Source: Sialis fuliginosa (taxonomy: Eukaryota; Arthropoda; Insecta; Megaloptera; Sialidae). Taken from it: DNA of 64,000 nucleotides. The position numbers and the translations under genes were made by a program. Positions 11,256 through 22,519 of the stretch are shown here, one piece after another (within the stretch, counting starts at the first letter, position 1; each line of letters opens with the position of its first letter). The stretch spans positions 29,645,098-29,709,097 of the forward strand of contig OY540812.1 of assembly GCA_961205875.1 (NCBI GenBank). The letters are read 5' to 3'. The notes beneath the pieces were generated by a model. It saw nothing but the letters and a program-made list of their open reading frames with translations. It had not been told where the DNA came from and did no database searches.

Positions 11256-11574
11256 AAAAAACAGCTATAAATTATTTCCATCGAATGTCGAGGTCCCAAA
11301 GTACAACCCTGTACAATACATGCATAAGTAATGATAATAAAACCATTAGAAATTCGTAAACAGTGTAGAATAACCCATTGCACCAGAGGCAATCCTTGAA
11401 TGTACAAACACACCAATGAAGATGGTGTTTTTCCTAGCCTAGCAGGAAGAAGGAGTGCCGGGAAGGTGGGGGGGGGGGGTGTACTCTTAAACACCAACAG
11501 CGAAGATACAAGGAACAACACGCATATGCGTATAAAAGCGAAAAACCAAACAATTGAAAATTCAAAAACTGAAT

Positions 11575-11855
11575 CGCATGATTTTTACTTCCATGTTTTG
11601 AAAGAAGTGGAAGTATTTTAATACCATCGAAAAATCGTGTCCTAGATAATGACAAATTCTGATTGTACTAACTTCAAAACGTAAAGAAAAGTTAGGATGC
11701 AGAATTTTCTTTCGTTCACGATAACTACTGTGAAAATGCACCGCTATGAATTATTTTTGGAGAAAATGTTTTGTGTCGGAGAGTACTCCAGACCTATTGA
11801 TTTTGGTACTAATCACATTATGCGAGGAATCGCAATAATTTTTAAGAAGAAGAAG
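11575..11855 (+). repeat. Fragment of the 37-kb dispersed element (family F)
   Basis: Shares AGTACTCCAGACCTATTGAT, CACGATAACTACTGTGAAAA and CGAAAAATCGTGTCC with 37465-37745, in the same order. Open frames here are therefore parts of a repeat. Confidence 0.75.
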
Positions 11856-11935
11856 ACTGTTGTAGTACTAACTAAAAAAAAGAAGATGTTGATAAAGAAA
11901 ACAACTAAAGATCCTCCTGTTGAAAACTGACACAG

Positions 11936-12181
11936 TGGTCAAAGTATATCCATAATCGGTTAATCACAAATACATAAGATTTTGTTTTTTCTTTATTGTT
12001 AATTTTGTTCTTATATTTTATTAAAATTGATAATGAAAATTTATAACTACTGAATTATATAATTTTAATACGCAATACATCTAATGATTTCTAACTCAGA
12101 TTTTAATTTATTTTATTTTCCCTTGCACTGAAAAAAGAGATTATTTAAAGATAACGAGATTTGGTTATAGTTAGCAATACA
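11936..12181. other. AT-rich, nothing recognised
   Basis: No repeat end, hairpin or coding signal is seen. Confidence 0.5.
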
Positions 12182-12430
12182 TACAGTACAGGCCAAAAGT
12201 TTGAATACACCTAAAGAAAAAACAATTTTTTGAGTTTATTTGATTATTTCACGAAATCAACTTACTTTATTCACATAAGTTTATTGTGTTTAACATATGT
12301 AGTTTAGACATTTTTTTATTATTATTAATGTATTTTATAGAAACAAATCAATTTTGAACATCGAGAAATGAAAATGTTACTTTAACCGATTTTCTTAAAA
12401 ATACCCACCTTTTTATTAATGATTTTGATG
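12182..12430 (+). mobile_element. Possible Tc1/mariner-like left end
   Basis: ACAGTACAGGCCAAAAGTTT followed by GAATACACC resembles the terminal repeat of Tc1-type elements. The opposite end was not found and no transposase reading is visible, so this would be a broken remnant cut by the family B copy that follows. Confidence 0.35.
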
Positions 12431-12741
12431 AATTGATAGCAACTGCTTTACATTGTGATTTAAAGATTATTATTTCTTTTATATCTTTTGTGTCGTAGTA
12501 CTTATCATTTTGTAATCATTAGCAAGTGTCCATCACTTCGTGCTCATTACTGGTATTACCTTTGCCATTACAGAAGAAAAAACATAAGCAAAATAAAAGG
12601 CCATAATTTAAAAAAACAAACAACAAATAGTTACTTGTTTTATTAGTAACATGAGTTCATGAGAATTACAAAAAACAAGCCCATTAATTCAAAAAAACCG
12701 AAAATTTGCTCTTATAGCGGCCATAACTGGTGCCTTTACCA
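12431..12741 (+). repeat. Family B element, right part
   Basis: Matches 20932-21231 word for word over AGCAACTGCTTTACATTG, GTAGTACTTATCATTTTG and GCAAGTGTCCATCACT, and keeps the terminal CATAACTGGTGCCTTTACC. The left half is missing. Confidence 0.75.
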
Positions 12742-13232
12742 TATGTGGTTAGTGGATATTCCGGTCCCGGGAAATTCTGCTATTCTTCCCCGATACATTC
12801 TTCGGTAGCACCGCCACTGTCAGAAATATCCGGATTACGTACGTACATGAGAGAGACAGAGAGGGGCTCGTGTAAGCCGTGTTTATTGTTGCAATTAACA
12901 TACAAGTTGCATTGAATCACCTTATAAACAACTACACAATTAACGAATGCAAATTTAATGTCTATTTTACACAGTGTGTGTGTGTATGTGTGTGTGTGGG
13001 CAGGTGGGTGGGTGTGTGTGATTTGTCTCAAGAAAGAACGCATCAAAATGATCGCATCTACGTGATGCTAGTTGCGAATTGCCGGGTTTTAAATGATTTT
13101 GAACACGGTGGTTAAAAATATTAGCATACGTTCTGTATGTCTGAATTCATAGATATAAAAAACATGTAACAAGTTGGGTTCTTACCGATATGATATATCG
13201 GTTACGGATACGAATATGAAATTATTTAGGAC
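12742..13232. other. Unassigned segment with (TG)n microsatellite
   Basis: A non-repeated segment with a TG-rich microsatellite at 12973-13020. On the minus strand a frame reads NPDISDSGGATEECIGEE then stops (12780-12840); it has some coding flavour but no recognised family and no clear splice sites. Confidence 0.4.
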
Positions 13233-13695
13233 TAGCTGTAACCCGTGGCTTCGCTCGCGTGGATTTCGTAACCCCCATCCACTTATTACAACCATTCATA
13301 TGTAAAAGGGGGTGAAATATTAAATTTTTTATTTTTCATTCATTATGTAAAAACGTAAATATATCGGCTGCTATGCGAGATAGGGGGTTGTTTTTCTTTC
13401 TAATAACTCATTTTCGTAGTATTTTTCCTACCGGATCGACTGAAACCAATAACAACCCTTTATATGTGACAGTGGGTAAAATATTAAATACAAAATAAAA
13501 TCTCGTACAAATTTTTCCAACCCCTGGAAACCCCATAGGGGTTAGATTTTCAGTATACAAAAATACCATACGTCCTTCTTCAGGATGCAAGCTATCTCCT
13601 TACCAAATTTCATCACGATCGGTTCAACGGTTTAGCCGTAAACAGGTAACAAATAGACAGACAAAAACACACTTTCGCATTTATAATATTAGTCT
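13233..13695 (+). mobile_element. Family M element, apparently full length
   Basis: Opens with ACTAGCTGTAACCCGTGGCT then TCGCTCGCGT. It ends with CCAAATTTCATCACGATCGG, a GACAGACA word and TTTATAATATTAGT. This combination marks a repeat common in insect genomes. The body contains a block of about 170 bases, with CGAGATAGGGGGTTGTTTTTC, that is repeated again at 13696-13870. Translated frames are not conserved. I do not assign a superfamily. Confidence 0.75.
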
Positions 13696-13880
13696 TGACT
13701 CCTTTGCGAGATAGGGAGTTGTTTTTCCCTCTGATACCCCCTTTCTCGTAACATTTTCCCGCCGGATCAAATGAAATCAATTACAACCCATCATATGTGA
13801 CAGGGAGTGAAATATTAAATTTTTCTTATATTTGTTTTTCATTCATTATACAAAATCGTAAATATCTCATTTCTTGAACA
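13696..13880 (+). repeat. Extra internal unit of family M
   Basis: GCGAGATAGGGAGTTGTTTT, GAAATCAATTACAACCC and AAATCGTAAATATCTC repeat the internal block of the preceding element. It is either a leftover of a second M copy or a tandem extension. Confidence 0.6.
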
Positions 13881-13895
13881 TGTATAGGTGTCCCA

Positions 13896-14555
13896 ACACT
13901 GTGTCAAAGTTTAATATTTCATTTATTATAACAACTGAAAGAAAACTTTAATACAAAAGTTATCAAGATAGACAAGCAGAAATTTTTTAAAATAGTAACA
14001 TTTATACAGGCTGTCCCATAAGTGCGTTAAAAATCAAAGTTATATTATTTTAAATACAAAGTATATTTTTTTAATTGATAATCTAAAATCATTTTTTTTT
14101 TACATTTTGATATAAGCATGTGTGGGATTATACTGAGTGGTTTAGAAATTATGACCATTTTGTAAGAAAATATAAATATTTTCAACCAAAAAAATTTTGT
14201 TCTCTGTTATTATTACGATGTTACATCAAACATTTACAAAATTGTATTCTTTGTACAGGATGTATCAAAACTCTAAACCCAATCATTCAATTCTAAACAC
14301 ATTTTATAAAATATGTTCTACCTAAATCAAGCCGTTAAAAAGTTATTTGAAATTTAATTTGAGTGATAGATTACATCTTTGTATAAACGCGGCTGGTGGA
14401 CATTTAGAACAAACAAATTAACTTTTGTGTATCATCATCAAAGTATAAATGTAACTATTTTCAAAATTTACTGCTTGTCTATCCTGACAACTTTTGCATT
14501 TAAAGTTTTCTTCCATTTGTTATGATAAATGAAATATTGAACTTTGACACAGTGT
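13896..14555. mobile_element. TIR element with nested TACAGG-type pieces
   Basis: ACACTGTGTCAAAGTTTAAT at 13896 is inverted at the right end (14555), and the inverted match continues for about 115 bases. Two inner words, TACAGGCTGTCCCATAAG (14015) and TACAGGATGTATC (14257), look like ends of other elements but lie in the same orientation. No target duplication is obvious. Confidence 0.65.
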
Positions 14556-14639
14556 AGTTAATACAAATAATAATTTCGAAAAAAATTTAAAATATTTAAA
14601 AAAAATTCCTTTAAAATTGAGGTCATTGAAAAAAATAGG

Positions 14640-14835
14640 TTTCCATTAAAAAAAATTGAAATGAGTTCAAAATGACCAATAAACCTTCATTCAAGGTCAA
14701 ATATTGTACTCCATTAGTTTCCCCCTCTTAACCCTGAAACTTTTGTTCCAAACATTTTCCGTGAATAATCATAATTTTCAAAATATTTGGTGTCTCAATT
14801 TAAAATTTAAATAGACCACCCGGTATAATTGCGTA
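14640..14835 (+). repeat. Family K fragment
   Basis: TTCAAGGTC, CCTGAAACTTTTGTTCC and TTTTCAAAATATTTGG appear in the same order as at 42190-42320. The right end is ACCACCCGGTAT, similar to the ends of element D. Confidence 0.55.
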
Positions 14836-14949
14836 GTATTTTTCTGTTGTAAATTTCACGCTTCATCCAAATTTATTGTCAGATCCAAATTTTGTCTTTG
14901 GGTTCGCCACAGAACCACAAAAATAAAAATAAATGCTGGATACTCCACG

Positions 14950-15195
14950 TAGGAAATGTCAGCCTTGATGATGGGCCCAAGTTTGGCTCAATATTGGATT
15001 GTCAGTGTTGCTTTTTCGATATTGGTCCCAATCTAGGCCAACCTTCAGATACGGAGCACTATTGGGCAAACTCTGGGTCAGCCTCGGTACAAGCTTTGGT
15101 CGACAAACCTTGGCCGAGTCTTGAACGAAGTTATCATTTGTATCTTGGCGCAAATCTGGGCCAACCGTGGCCCCCTTGTAATTTCTTACATGGGA
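14950..15195 (+). repeat. Degenerate TTGG/CCAA-word array
   Basis: Short words such as GGGCCCAAGTTTGG, AATATTGG, CTAGGCCAACC and CTGGGCCAACC recur at irregular spacing. They make a 107-codon open frame look protein-like, but the word structure on both strands explains it better as a low-order repeat. Confidence 0.55.
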
Positions 15196-15440
15196 CGTAC
15201 ATTTCTGTGTTTTAATAAAAGTAATTTATTTGTCATTTCATCCTAAACAAACGTTTATTTTAAATAATTGTTTTCCAATAGGCCCGTATCAGGAAAATTT
15301 AATGTCGATATTTTCTATTAAAAATAAAATAAAAACTAATCGTATTTGTGATGTTCATACAATTAATATGAGATATGCTGTATATTTTATATTAGTTATA
15401 AAAAGTCGTTTATCGTACCGATTATCATCGATTTCGAAAT

Positions 15441-15787
15441 ACACGCGGGTGAAGCCACGAGGCAGGTCTAGTTCACAAAATTTTCAGGATAAAAATATAG
15501 TTTTAAGTCCTAGAAAAATTTGTATAGAAATAACTAGGATGATTTATTAAAATTAATATTCATTGTATCACAAATTTTTATAACGAAATGGATGTCGTTT
15601 TATAATAACATATACACGCGGGTGAAGCCACGGGGAAATTCTAGTTCAGAAAATTTTCAGGATAAACAATATAGTTTTTTTTTCCTAGAAAAATTTGTAT
15701 AGAAATAACTGGGATGATTTATTAAAATTAATATTTATTATATCACAAATTTGTATAACGAAATGGATGTCGCTTTATAATAACATA
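15441..15787 (+). repeat. Two tandem copies of a 173-bp unit
   Basis: Units 15441-15613 and 15614-15787 both begin ACACGCGGGTGAAGCCACG and end in TTATAATAACATAT. The GAAGCCACG word is the inverted start of family M, so this looks like a duplicated M terminus. Confidence 0.85.
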
Positions 15788-16196
15788 TCATTTTAATATT
15801 TCCATACAGGTTTTGTGAAAATTCTCACTGCAGAGAGCAGCGTTTTCACGGTTTATTAGTCCTCAAGAATATATTATTGTTACTTTGATCTTGTTACAAA
15901 TTTATGGCGTTCTTAAAAATTTATCACCACATTAAAACGGGCTTGGGGGTTCGCGACGGCTTCTGTTATTGCAGCAGTCGGGGAGCATTCACAAGAAATG
16001 CATGGTGACAGGGGCGTACCCGCGAATCGGGAAGGGGGTTAAAAATATTTTTTATCGGTACATTGGTTGCAAAAAAAAAAAGTATATTAATTATTTAAGA
16101 TTTTCAATGTTTGTTTGTTCTGGCTTGACACGAAAACTACTGTACCGATTTTGATGCGAATTTCACTGGACGAAAGACCTTAGAATTAGTTTAGGT
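15788..16196. other. No gene recognised
   Basis: The segment around 16010 (GGGGCGTACCCGCGAATCGG) has a repeat-end look; the rest is AT-rich. Confidence 0.4.
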
Positions 16197-16404
16197 CAGT
16201 GGTTTTCAAACTTTTTTGACTTGCGGCGCCTTTTGGCTAAGGTTTCACCCTTTCCTAATGTAAGTCGAAGCATAACTAACTTTTTATGAATAAGTCAAAA
16301 AACTTTAGTATTGAACAAAGTTATTAATTTATTATTTATTAATTAACATCAAATTAATAGAATGGATCTGCAGGGCGTTGCGGTGTACACTTTGGGAACT
16401 ACTG
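16197..16404. mobile_element. hAT-like small element, decayed
   Basis: Starts CAGTGGTTTTCAAAC and ends CTTTGGGAACTACTG, whose complement is CAGTAGTTCCCAAAG. Both are of the CAGTGGTTCNNAAAC type typical of hAT elements. Subterminal GCGGCGCC and GCGTTGCGGTG words face each other. The 8-base flanks do not match, so the assignment rests on the ends only. Confidence 0.55.
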
Positions 16405-16884
16405 GATCACACTGATATCACAGACCCATGAAAAACTTTGTTTTTCTTAAGTATTTATGAGTGCGGAAAACGAATTTAACAATAATAAATCTTACTAACT
16501 TCCAAAATATTTGCTATCGTGAAAAATATAAAATTTATATTAGTTATGAGAGCCAACATGGTCCATGATAAATTTTTTTAACCAAATCTAATTAATAGTT
16601 TTTGTAGAGGGTCAATCCATATGAAGTGGTCCAGTAGTGGTTGCTCGATCATTCAAAAAAAATTGTTTTTTTGTGTGTAATTACCCTAACATGTTGGTAG
16701 TTTGAAATGACCATTATTTTAATTTTTTTATTGTTTTTGGTTTTCGCGTGACGGCCATATTTATTGTACAGGTTTCAGAAGTTTTGCACTTTAAAGAGTT
16801 TGCGGAAACTAGAATATCTCAGTTTCTATCAAACCTTTTAACATGGGACTAAAAGCAAATTGTTCAGAATAAAACGGGCTACAA
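16405..16884. other. No gene recognised
   Basis: AT-rich, with no repeat pair or coding signal noticed. Confidence 0.4.
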
Positions 16885-17375
16885 CAACGGTTCTTAAACT
16901 AGGGCCCGCGGACCTCCGGGGGTCCGCGGAACTTTTTCCGGAGGTCCGTGAAACATGTTTGGCATAAGTTAAAGTACTTTTACATTTCTATTTACCAATA
17001 ATAATTACTATCTAACGACCTTTGTTTTTCTGTCAGCGAGGCAGGGGTTATTTTAGTGTGTAGTTATTTCTGCAGTTGTAAAAGCTAATTTGTGTAGCAC
17101 AAAAAATTGAAAAAATGTATAATAAATAAATAAAATAATCAAATGTGTGGAAAAAAGGTCATTGCAGTTGTAAAAGCAAAAAATGTAAGAAATGTAGAGC
17201 AAAAAACAGTAATTGCAGTTGTAAAAACAAAAAAAATGAAAGAAATGTAATGCAAAAAACAAAGGTCTTTGCAGTTGAAAAGCAAAAATTGTATGTATGG
17301 ACCAAAAAAAGGTTGTAAAATTTTCTTAAAATAACCTCTGCAAGAAGGGGGTCCGATCAGTTTATAGATTTTTTG
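16885..17375. mobile_element. hAT-like element interrupted by element J
   Basis: CAACGGTTCTTAAACTAGGG, two GGTCCGCGG-type words and GTGAAACATGTTTGG match the hAT element at 38308-38532. After the J insertion the right part resumes with AAGGGGGTCCGATCAGTTTA. The last bases of the right terminal repeat are lost. Confidence 0.65.
17041..17341. mobile_element. Element J with internal 55-bp tandem repeats
   Basis: The ends GCAGGGGTTATTTTA and TAAAATAACCTCTGC form a 15-bp inverted repeat with one mismatch. Inside, GCAGTTGTAAAAGC-type words start four units of about 50-60 bases (near 17072, 17165, 17214 and 17270), each followed by AAGAAATGTAGAGC-like sequence. A second copy with fewer units lies at 52091-52290. 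There is no coding capacity; superfamily unknown. Confidence 0.75.
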
Positions 17376-17379
17376 GACT

Positions 17380-17665
17380 CGGTAGGTGGCATTGGAGTCA
17401 AGATATTTCGAAAAATTGTATTTTTCCATATAAAAAAATATATCAAAATGTTTTTTTGTATGTGACATCATCAGGCATAAACCACTGGATATATTTATAC
17501 CATATTCACATCATATGTTCGTTTAGTGTTCCGTTAAGTTTATCTTTTTTTGAGGTGGCGCTGGAGTGGAGATATTTACGAAAATGTGTATTTATGGTTT
17601 TCCGGGTCAGCTAAAACAACAATTACAACCCTCCATACGTGACAGGGGGTGAAATATTAACTCCC
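17380..17665 (+). repeat. Diverged tandem pair plus family M fragment
   Basis: GGTGGCATTGGAGTCAAGAT (17386) and GGTGGCGCTGGAGTGGAGAT (17554) start two related segments about 170 bases apart. The right end (ACAACCCTCCATACGTGACA, then GGGGGTGAAATATTAA) is family M. Confidence 0.55.
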
Positions 17666-17689
17666 GTACGCGACGGGTACGTAAATAGT

Positions 17690-17765
17690 AAATTTTTACA
17701 ATGACAATTATTAGTTTTCATCTCGTCTAAATTTAAGGCACTCTCGTCTCGGCGTGTAGACATAG
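17690..17765 (-). repeat. Family N (GAGACGAGA) fragment
   Basis: TTAAGGCACTCTCGTCTCGG is the reverse complement of a word at 33045-33070. An open frame just downstream (17806-18024, 72 codons) has no recognisable similarity. Confidence 0.5.
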
Positions 17766-18024
17766 CGAAGAATTTCGTTTTTATTTCCCCCACGTTAAAA
17801 CAGATATGCTCGCCTCTGTATTACAGAAACCGATCGAGAAAACTAAGTTATCTAGAACTGCAGCACTCCTGATAGATTTTTCATCTAAGGAAAATATGAA
17901 ATGTATATTTGGATTGCATTTAAATATTTGTTTTATTTTTCATTCAAAGGGTGTAAAATCCATTCTTGTGATTTCTGATTTTTACGTGATCGAATTGAAA
18001 CAATCAAATAAACAAATAGAATAA

Positions 18025-18957
18025 TATAGTTCAACCAACCAGATTTAAATTTTCTTGGCTTCTGGGTATTCATTACAATATTGTCAATATTCTAATGATT
18101 TATTAGGATTTTTAATAATTGTAATAATAACTAAAGATCTATATCTGTCTATTTTCTATTAACGTTGAAATTATAATAATTATTAAGTTTCGACCATTAT
18201 AACTAGAATAGGCACGATGTCTAATTTTTAAAAACTATTTTATGATGATCTTACGTGTCTCCTATTTCCAAAAAAATACTTATTTCTGCAGAAAATAAAG
18301 GTTTAATCACAAAAATTGACCCTTTTAAAACTAATTTTGAATTTTACACCAAAACGCTCGCAGGTGTCATGGCGCATTTTTGACGTCACGCCTATGTAAA
18401 CACTCCTTGTCAAATATAATAAATCCTCATTTCATCCGCTAATGTTTCTTGGTTTTAGTTTTGGTAACACAAAACTGAGCAAATTGATAATTTAAAACCA
18501 CAAAATAATGTATAAACAAAAATGACGTTTACGTAGCCGTGACGTTACTTACTTATTTAACATTATGTTATAGAGGTCGTAAAACGATTACTTCAAGTTA
18601 AAGATGGTAAAATGTATCAAAAGTTGGTACCTCTTAGGGAAACTGTAAAATGTTCGAGTCTTATATTTCGAGTAATATAAATTTTTAGGCCTGAAAGAAA
18701 GGGAACACACTTATTATTCGACTTACAGTGGATGTACTGTATTTATTATATGTTATATTTATTAAGAATTATTTTTACTGTCCAAATTAACAAAACATCA
18801 CCTAATGTAAGTTTATAATTATAAATAATAATAACGAGTTTAATATAAGGAAGACAATCAATTTACTTATTTTTCTATAATTTTAGGTCTCTTTAAGAAC
18901 CAATATTTAATTTGTATTGTATTTATCTAAAATATATAATATTCAAAATACTTAAAT
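18025..18957. other. AT-rich, no assigned element
   Basis: The part near 18360-18400 has GGTGTCATGGCGCATTTTTG and a TGACGTCACG palindrome, which could be an old element end or a regulatory site. Otherwise nothing was recognised. Confidence 0.35.
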
Positions 18958-19137
18958 CATTTAAAAGGAAAATACAGAAAACAGTATTGCACCCGCGAGA
19001 AGAACTGAAATATTTTCAGATAAATGCATTGTAAAGTGCTGTCATCAATATCTGAAAAGCAGTCGATAAATTTTTCATCTGTAAAATCACTCGAATAAAA
19101 ATTCTCTTCGAATTCATATCTTAACTCTAACTAAAAA
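18958..19137 (-). pseudogene. Possible coding remnant, acidic segment
   Basis: A minus-strand frame is open for 60 codons. Its first 38 residues are acidic and protein-like, including FEENFYSSDFTDEKFIDCF; the following residues are hydrophobic and look like read-through. There is no start codon at a sensible place, no recognised domain and no clear splice donor. It may be an exon scrap or the acidic N-terminal part of a lost transposon protein. The evidence is compositional only. Confidence 0.25.
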
Positions 19138-20344
19138 CTCTACTGCCTGTCTACTAGGCCTGTTTATTTATTTATATATTATATATTTATTATATTATAT
19201 TTTATTCGATGTAGAAGGTCTTCTTTGTGGTTGTCGAAAAATATGAATAATTTGACTTAAATTTTTGTAATACTTAAAATTTTGAGTACTTATAAGTCAA
19301 ACATTTTTCGAGATTTCGACATTGGGTGCAAATCATTATTTAGGTCAATCTTTTCCCTATTATAATTTAAAATTTTATTTCGAAATTCAATTAAAGACAT
19401 ATTAAACACAGCGGTTGAACGGAACTCTACATTTTAGGCGTGGTTTTCAAACTCGACGTCGCTAAATGATTTTTTCTCGAGTTCTATTTCAATAACTATT
19501 TATGATACATAATTTTTAAAAACACCATTTTGTTGGAAATTTTATCAGCTTTAATATTTATAAAATCTATTGTATCCTAAAACTGATAGCTCCAGTGTTA
19601 TTCCCAAATAACTGATTTTAGACAGCTTTCTAAGCCCTTAAACCGATCCTTATAAAATTTTGAATCTTAACGAAGGACATGGACTACTTTGTATCCCGAA
19701 ATTTTATTAGATAAAAAAATATGTGCGGTGGTAAACAAATTTTGGCGTAGACATCTAGCGTTCAAATGCGAAACTAAAAACCTGTTTTATCGATTATAAT
19801 GATTAATTTAAAACAGATTTTCGATGAATGGATTATAAAATGTATAAACTATCATACAATAACTTATAAAAATACATTTAAATGAATTTTTTTTGTTTCC
19901 ATTATAATTATATTTTTTATGACAGAATATTTTGTATTTTTAAAATGATAATAATCGCTTTAAAGAAGGTAAAATATGTATTATTTATTTCTCGTACCGC
20001 CGTCACTGGTATATGTTAAGACTGACTGATTTGTATCCACACCATTTACAAATTACTTATCATAAATATTTTTGACACATTTAATTTATCATTAACATAT
20101 TTTCTTTAAAATGTATTACCTGTTACGTAAATTTAAGACGTTTGTAATTTATCAGCACCGTCTAACGCTGTGTAAACGAAATAAAAATATAACACTCTAG
20201 TATAGTGGAGAGATACTTGCAAACAAAATTTATGGTCTGATTTTAAAATATATAGGTAAATATCTAAATAACTAAATAAAAAAAATTACAAAAATATATA
20301 CGAAAAATAATTTTGTTCGAATTAGAACTTTTTAATTTAAAACC
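19138..20344. other. AT-rich, nothing recognised
   Basis: No repeat ends, tandem units or coding signals were detected. The only visible local feature is a TA-rich stretch near 19165-19205. Confidence 0.45.
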
Positions 20345-20394
20345 AAATGTTATTTTTAACCGACTTCAGAAAAGGATGTTCTCAATTCAATCAA
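20345..20394 (-). repeat. Family C end fragment
   Basis: AACCGACTTCAGAAAAGGAT then GTTCTCAATTC is the inverted end of family C. It is cut by the family B copy that begins about 20395. Confidence 0.6.
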
Positions 20395-21231
20395 TATAAG
20401 ATACTAGCACCAGTCTTGGATATGACCCCAGTAATGGCAAATTTTTAATTAAGTATACTGAATTAGAAGTATTTGTTGATATTTGATTACTACCATTTCT
20501 GAATAATATTATTTATACATTTAACTGTCTTACAGCGTGATTTGATAACAATCGGCCATTAGGTGTCAAAATAGAAGACATTTAAACCACTGATCTGGTA
20601 TTATTTAACTGGATAGTGGATACCTATGGAATTACGGATGGCTAAATTTCATACTTTTTCTAACAGTATCGTTTCCATTTGCGCATGCGCGAGACATAAC
20701 ACTGAACTCAATTTTGATATAATATAGAGGTATGTGACGTGCTTCTATAGTTTCTTTGATAATTTGATAAATTTGAATTTCGAACATCCGTTGACGCATG
20801 CGCATAATCAGTTTCGGTTGTTATGAAATATTCAATTTCAGCCATCATGTCTGACTTATCATCAGTCCAGCCATGTCAATGATTTAAACTAATTATTAGT
20901 ATAATTTATTTATTAATTATTATATTATCATAGCAACTGCTTTACATTGTTTCAAATTTGATGGTTCTATCTTTTATATTTTTTGTATCGTAGTACTTAT
21001 CATTTTGTAATCATAAGCAAGTGTCCATCACTGCGTACTCATTGCTGGTTTTACTTTATCTATTACTGGAGAAAAAACATAAACAAAATAAAAGGCAATC
21101 ATTTAAAAAAATATACTTACTATATCAGCAGACCTTGATAATTAAATTGATCAAATAAAGAGTTACTTGTTTTATTAGTAACATGAGTTCATGAATATTA
21201 CAAAAACCTTGCTCTTATAGCGGCCATTTTT
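20395..21231 (+). mobile_element. Family B element, near complete, with hAT insertion
   Basis: Left end TACTAGCACCAGTCTTGG; right end CTCTTATAGCGGCCAT, where the last TIR bases are replaced. Co-linear with the inverted complete copy at 35226-35785 except for the hAT insertion. Flanking TATA suggests a TA target, as in Tc1/mariner-type elements, but there is no transposase. It sits in a family C copy. Confidence 0.75.
20588..20881. mobile_element. hAT-type element nested in family B
   Basis: A perfect 8-bp duplication ATTTAAAC (20580-20587 and 20882-20889) flanks ends CACTGATCTGG and, inverted, CATTGACATGG (8 of 11 matching). The uninterrupted family B sequence at 35.6 kb confirms the empty site. 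It carries two GCATGCGC-centred palindromes near 20681 and 20794. Length 294 bp, no coding capacity. Confidence 0.88.
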
Positions 21232-21289
21232 GTTTGTTTGAAAGAGTATACTCTCGAGGACTGCGAAGATATGTCACTTAAAAGGGAAA

Positions 21290-21350
21290 AATAAAAAACC
21301 GACTTCAACAACTGTTAAATTTAATTATTAGGTATATATTTCAGTGTTTT
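21290..21350 (+). repeat. Family C fragment
   Basis: AACCGACTTCAACAACTGTT then AAATTTAATTATT matches the words at 24400 and in the 55.6-kb tandem array. Confidence 0.5.
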
Positions 21351-21549
21351 TATAATTTTTAAAAGTTTTTTATTAAATAAATTTTTATGTGGACTTATGA
21401 AATTTTCGGAATTCGAAAATGCAGAAAAAGGTTCCTATTTAAAAAAATTAACTCGGCCCGATAAGACCCAACACGGACTCCAGACCCAAATTTTAATAAG
21501 CTTTTCAAAAAGTAAAATATCAATTACATAGATCCATATCAAACATTAA

Positions 21550-21660
21550 GGACACGTCTATATAAGTAGACGGGCAGTTTTTTTCAGCTTGCGGAAAGGA
21601 GTATGCTAATTAGCTTTGCCTTGACCGAACCCATGTACATTCCTGTACTCACCTCACTTT
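21550..21660. promoter_or_regulatory. Unassigned conserved-looking segment with hairpin and TATA word
   Basis: CGTCTATATAAGTAGACG (21555-21572) is a small hairpin containing TATATAAG. It is followed by GCTTGCGGAAAGGAGTATGC and GCTTTGCCTTGACCGAACCC. The composition differs from the AT-rich flanks. It could be a promoter, a small RNA gene or part of a short interspersed repeat; nothing decides among them. Confidence 0.25.
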
Positions 21661-22519
21661 TAGTTATTTAAACATTTATTGAAAAAAGTAAAATATGTGA
21701 AAAAAGCTTAACGATACTTATATGGCCGTAAACAGTAAAAATTCAACATTTTACTGTTAAAGGTACCTCATTTGTTCTTTCCTAATTAAATTAGTTGATA
21801 TTTTAACTAAAAAATAACATGTAAAGACTATATAACTGTATGGGTATCATTTAAAAAAATAATTTGAATAGTGCTTACCAACATAAAAGAAAAAAAAATA
21901 CAGTTCAAGTTATATTCTAATTACTTCAAATAAAAAAAATCTCTCCGATAATAAATAACTAATAAAAACCTCTATCAGACGTTGTGAAAATGCGCCGCAT
22001 AAAAAATGACAAATTTACGAGAAAACTACACTACAAAGTAAAAACAGTACACAATAGATAACAAAAGCCTAACGACCATTCATTTTTGTAATGCGTGCAG
22101 GGTTGTCACAAATATCTGTCGCAGGGATGACATTTTCATATATTTTTACTTTTTTATACAAACATGAAATGAAATGGGGTAAAAAATGCAATACTGGGGT
22201 AAAAGTAACATTCTATTATTGCACAGCCCAAACAGGCTCTGCTTCTAATTTTTTTTTCCATATTTACTTTGTTTAATATCGATTGGTTTTAATTTTCTGT
22301 TGTTAAACTATAGATAAAGTTCAATTTGTCGATTTCATCCCATTTTTATGTGTCGGCAACACACTACAGGTCGCAAAACGTAATAAATCAACAGCAATTC
22401 TTTTGAATTCACTTATTCTGATATCAACATAAAACCCTATTAAAAGTTAGCCAAATCGGATAATAAGAAAATAATAAAATTTAAAAAAAATTCATATTTT
22501 GAAAAATTGAATAGATATT
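21661..22519. other. AT-rich, nothing recognised
   Basis: Only short chance frames are present. Confidence 0.4.

Noticed and set aside
11153-11521. Proline-run frame of 122 codons on the minus strand
   Set aside because: The proline runs come from the two poly(G) tracts; frame and words are not conserved.
14892-15215. 107-codon frame with protein-like composition
   Set aside because: Its non-AT composition is explained by repeated TTGG/CCAA words that are equally visible in the opposite strand.
16197-16404. Eight-base target duplication for this hAT-like element
   Set aside because: Flanks GTTTAGGT and GATCACAC do not match, so the call rests on terminal repeats only.
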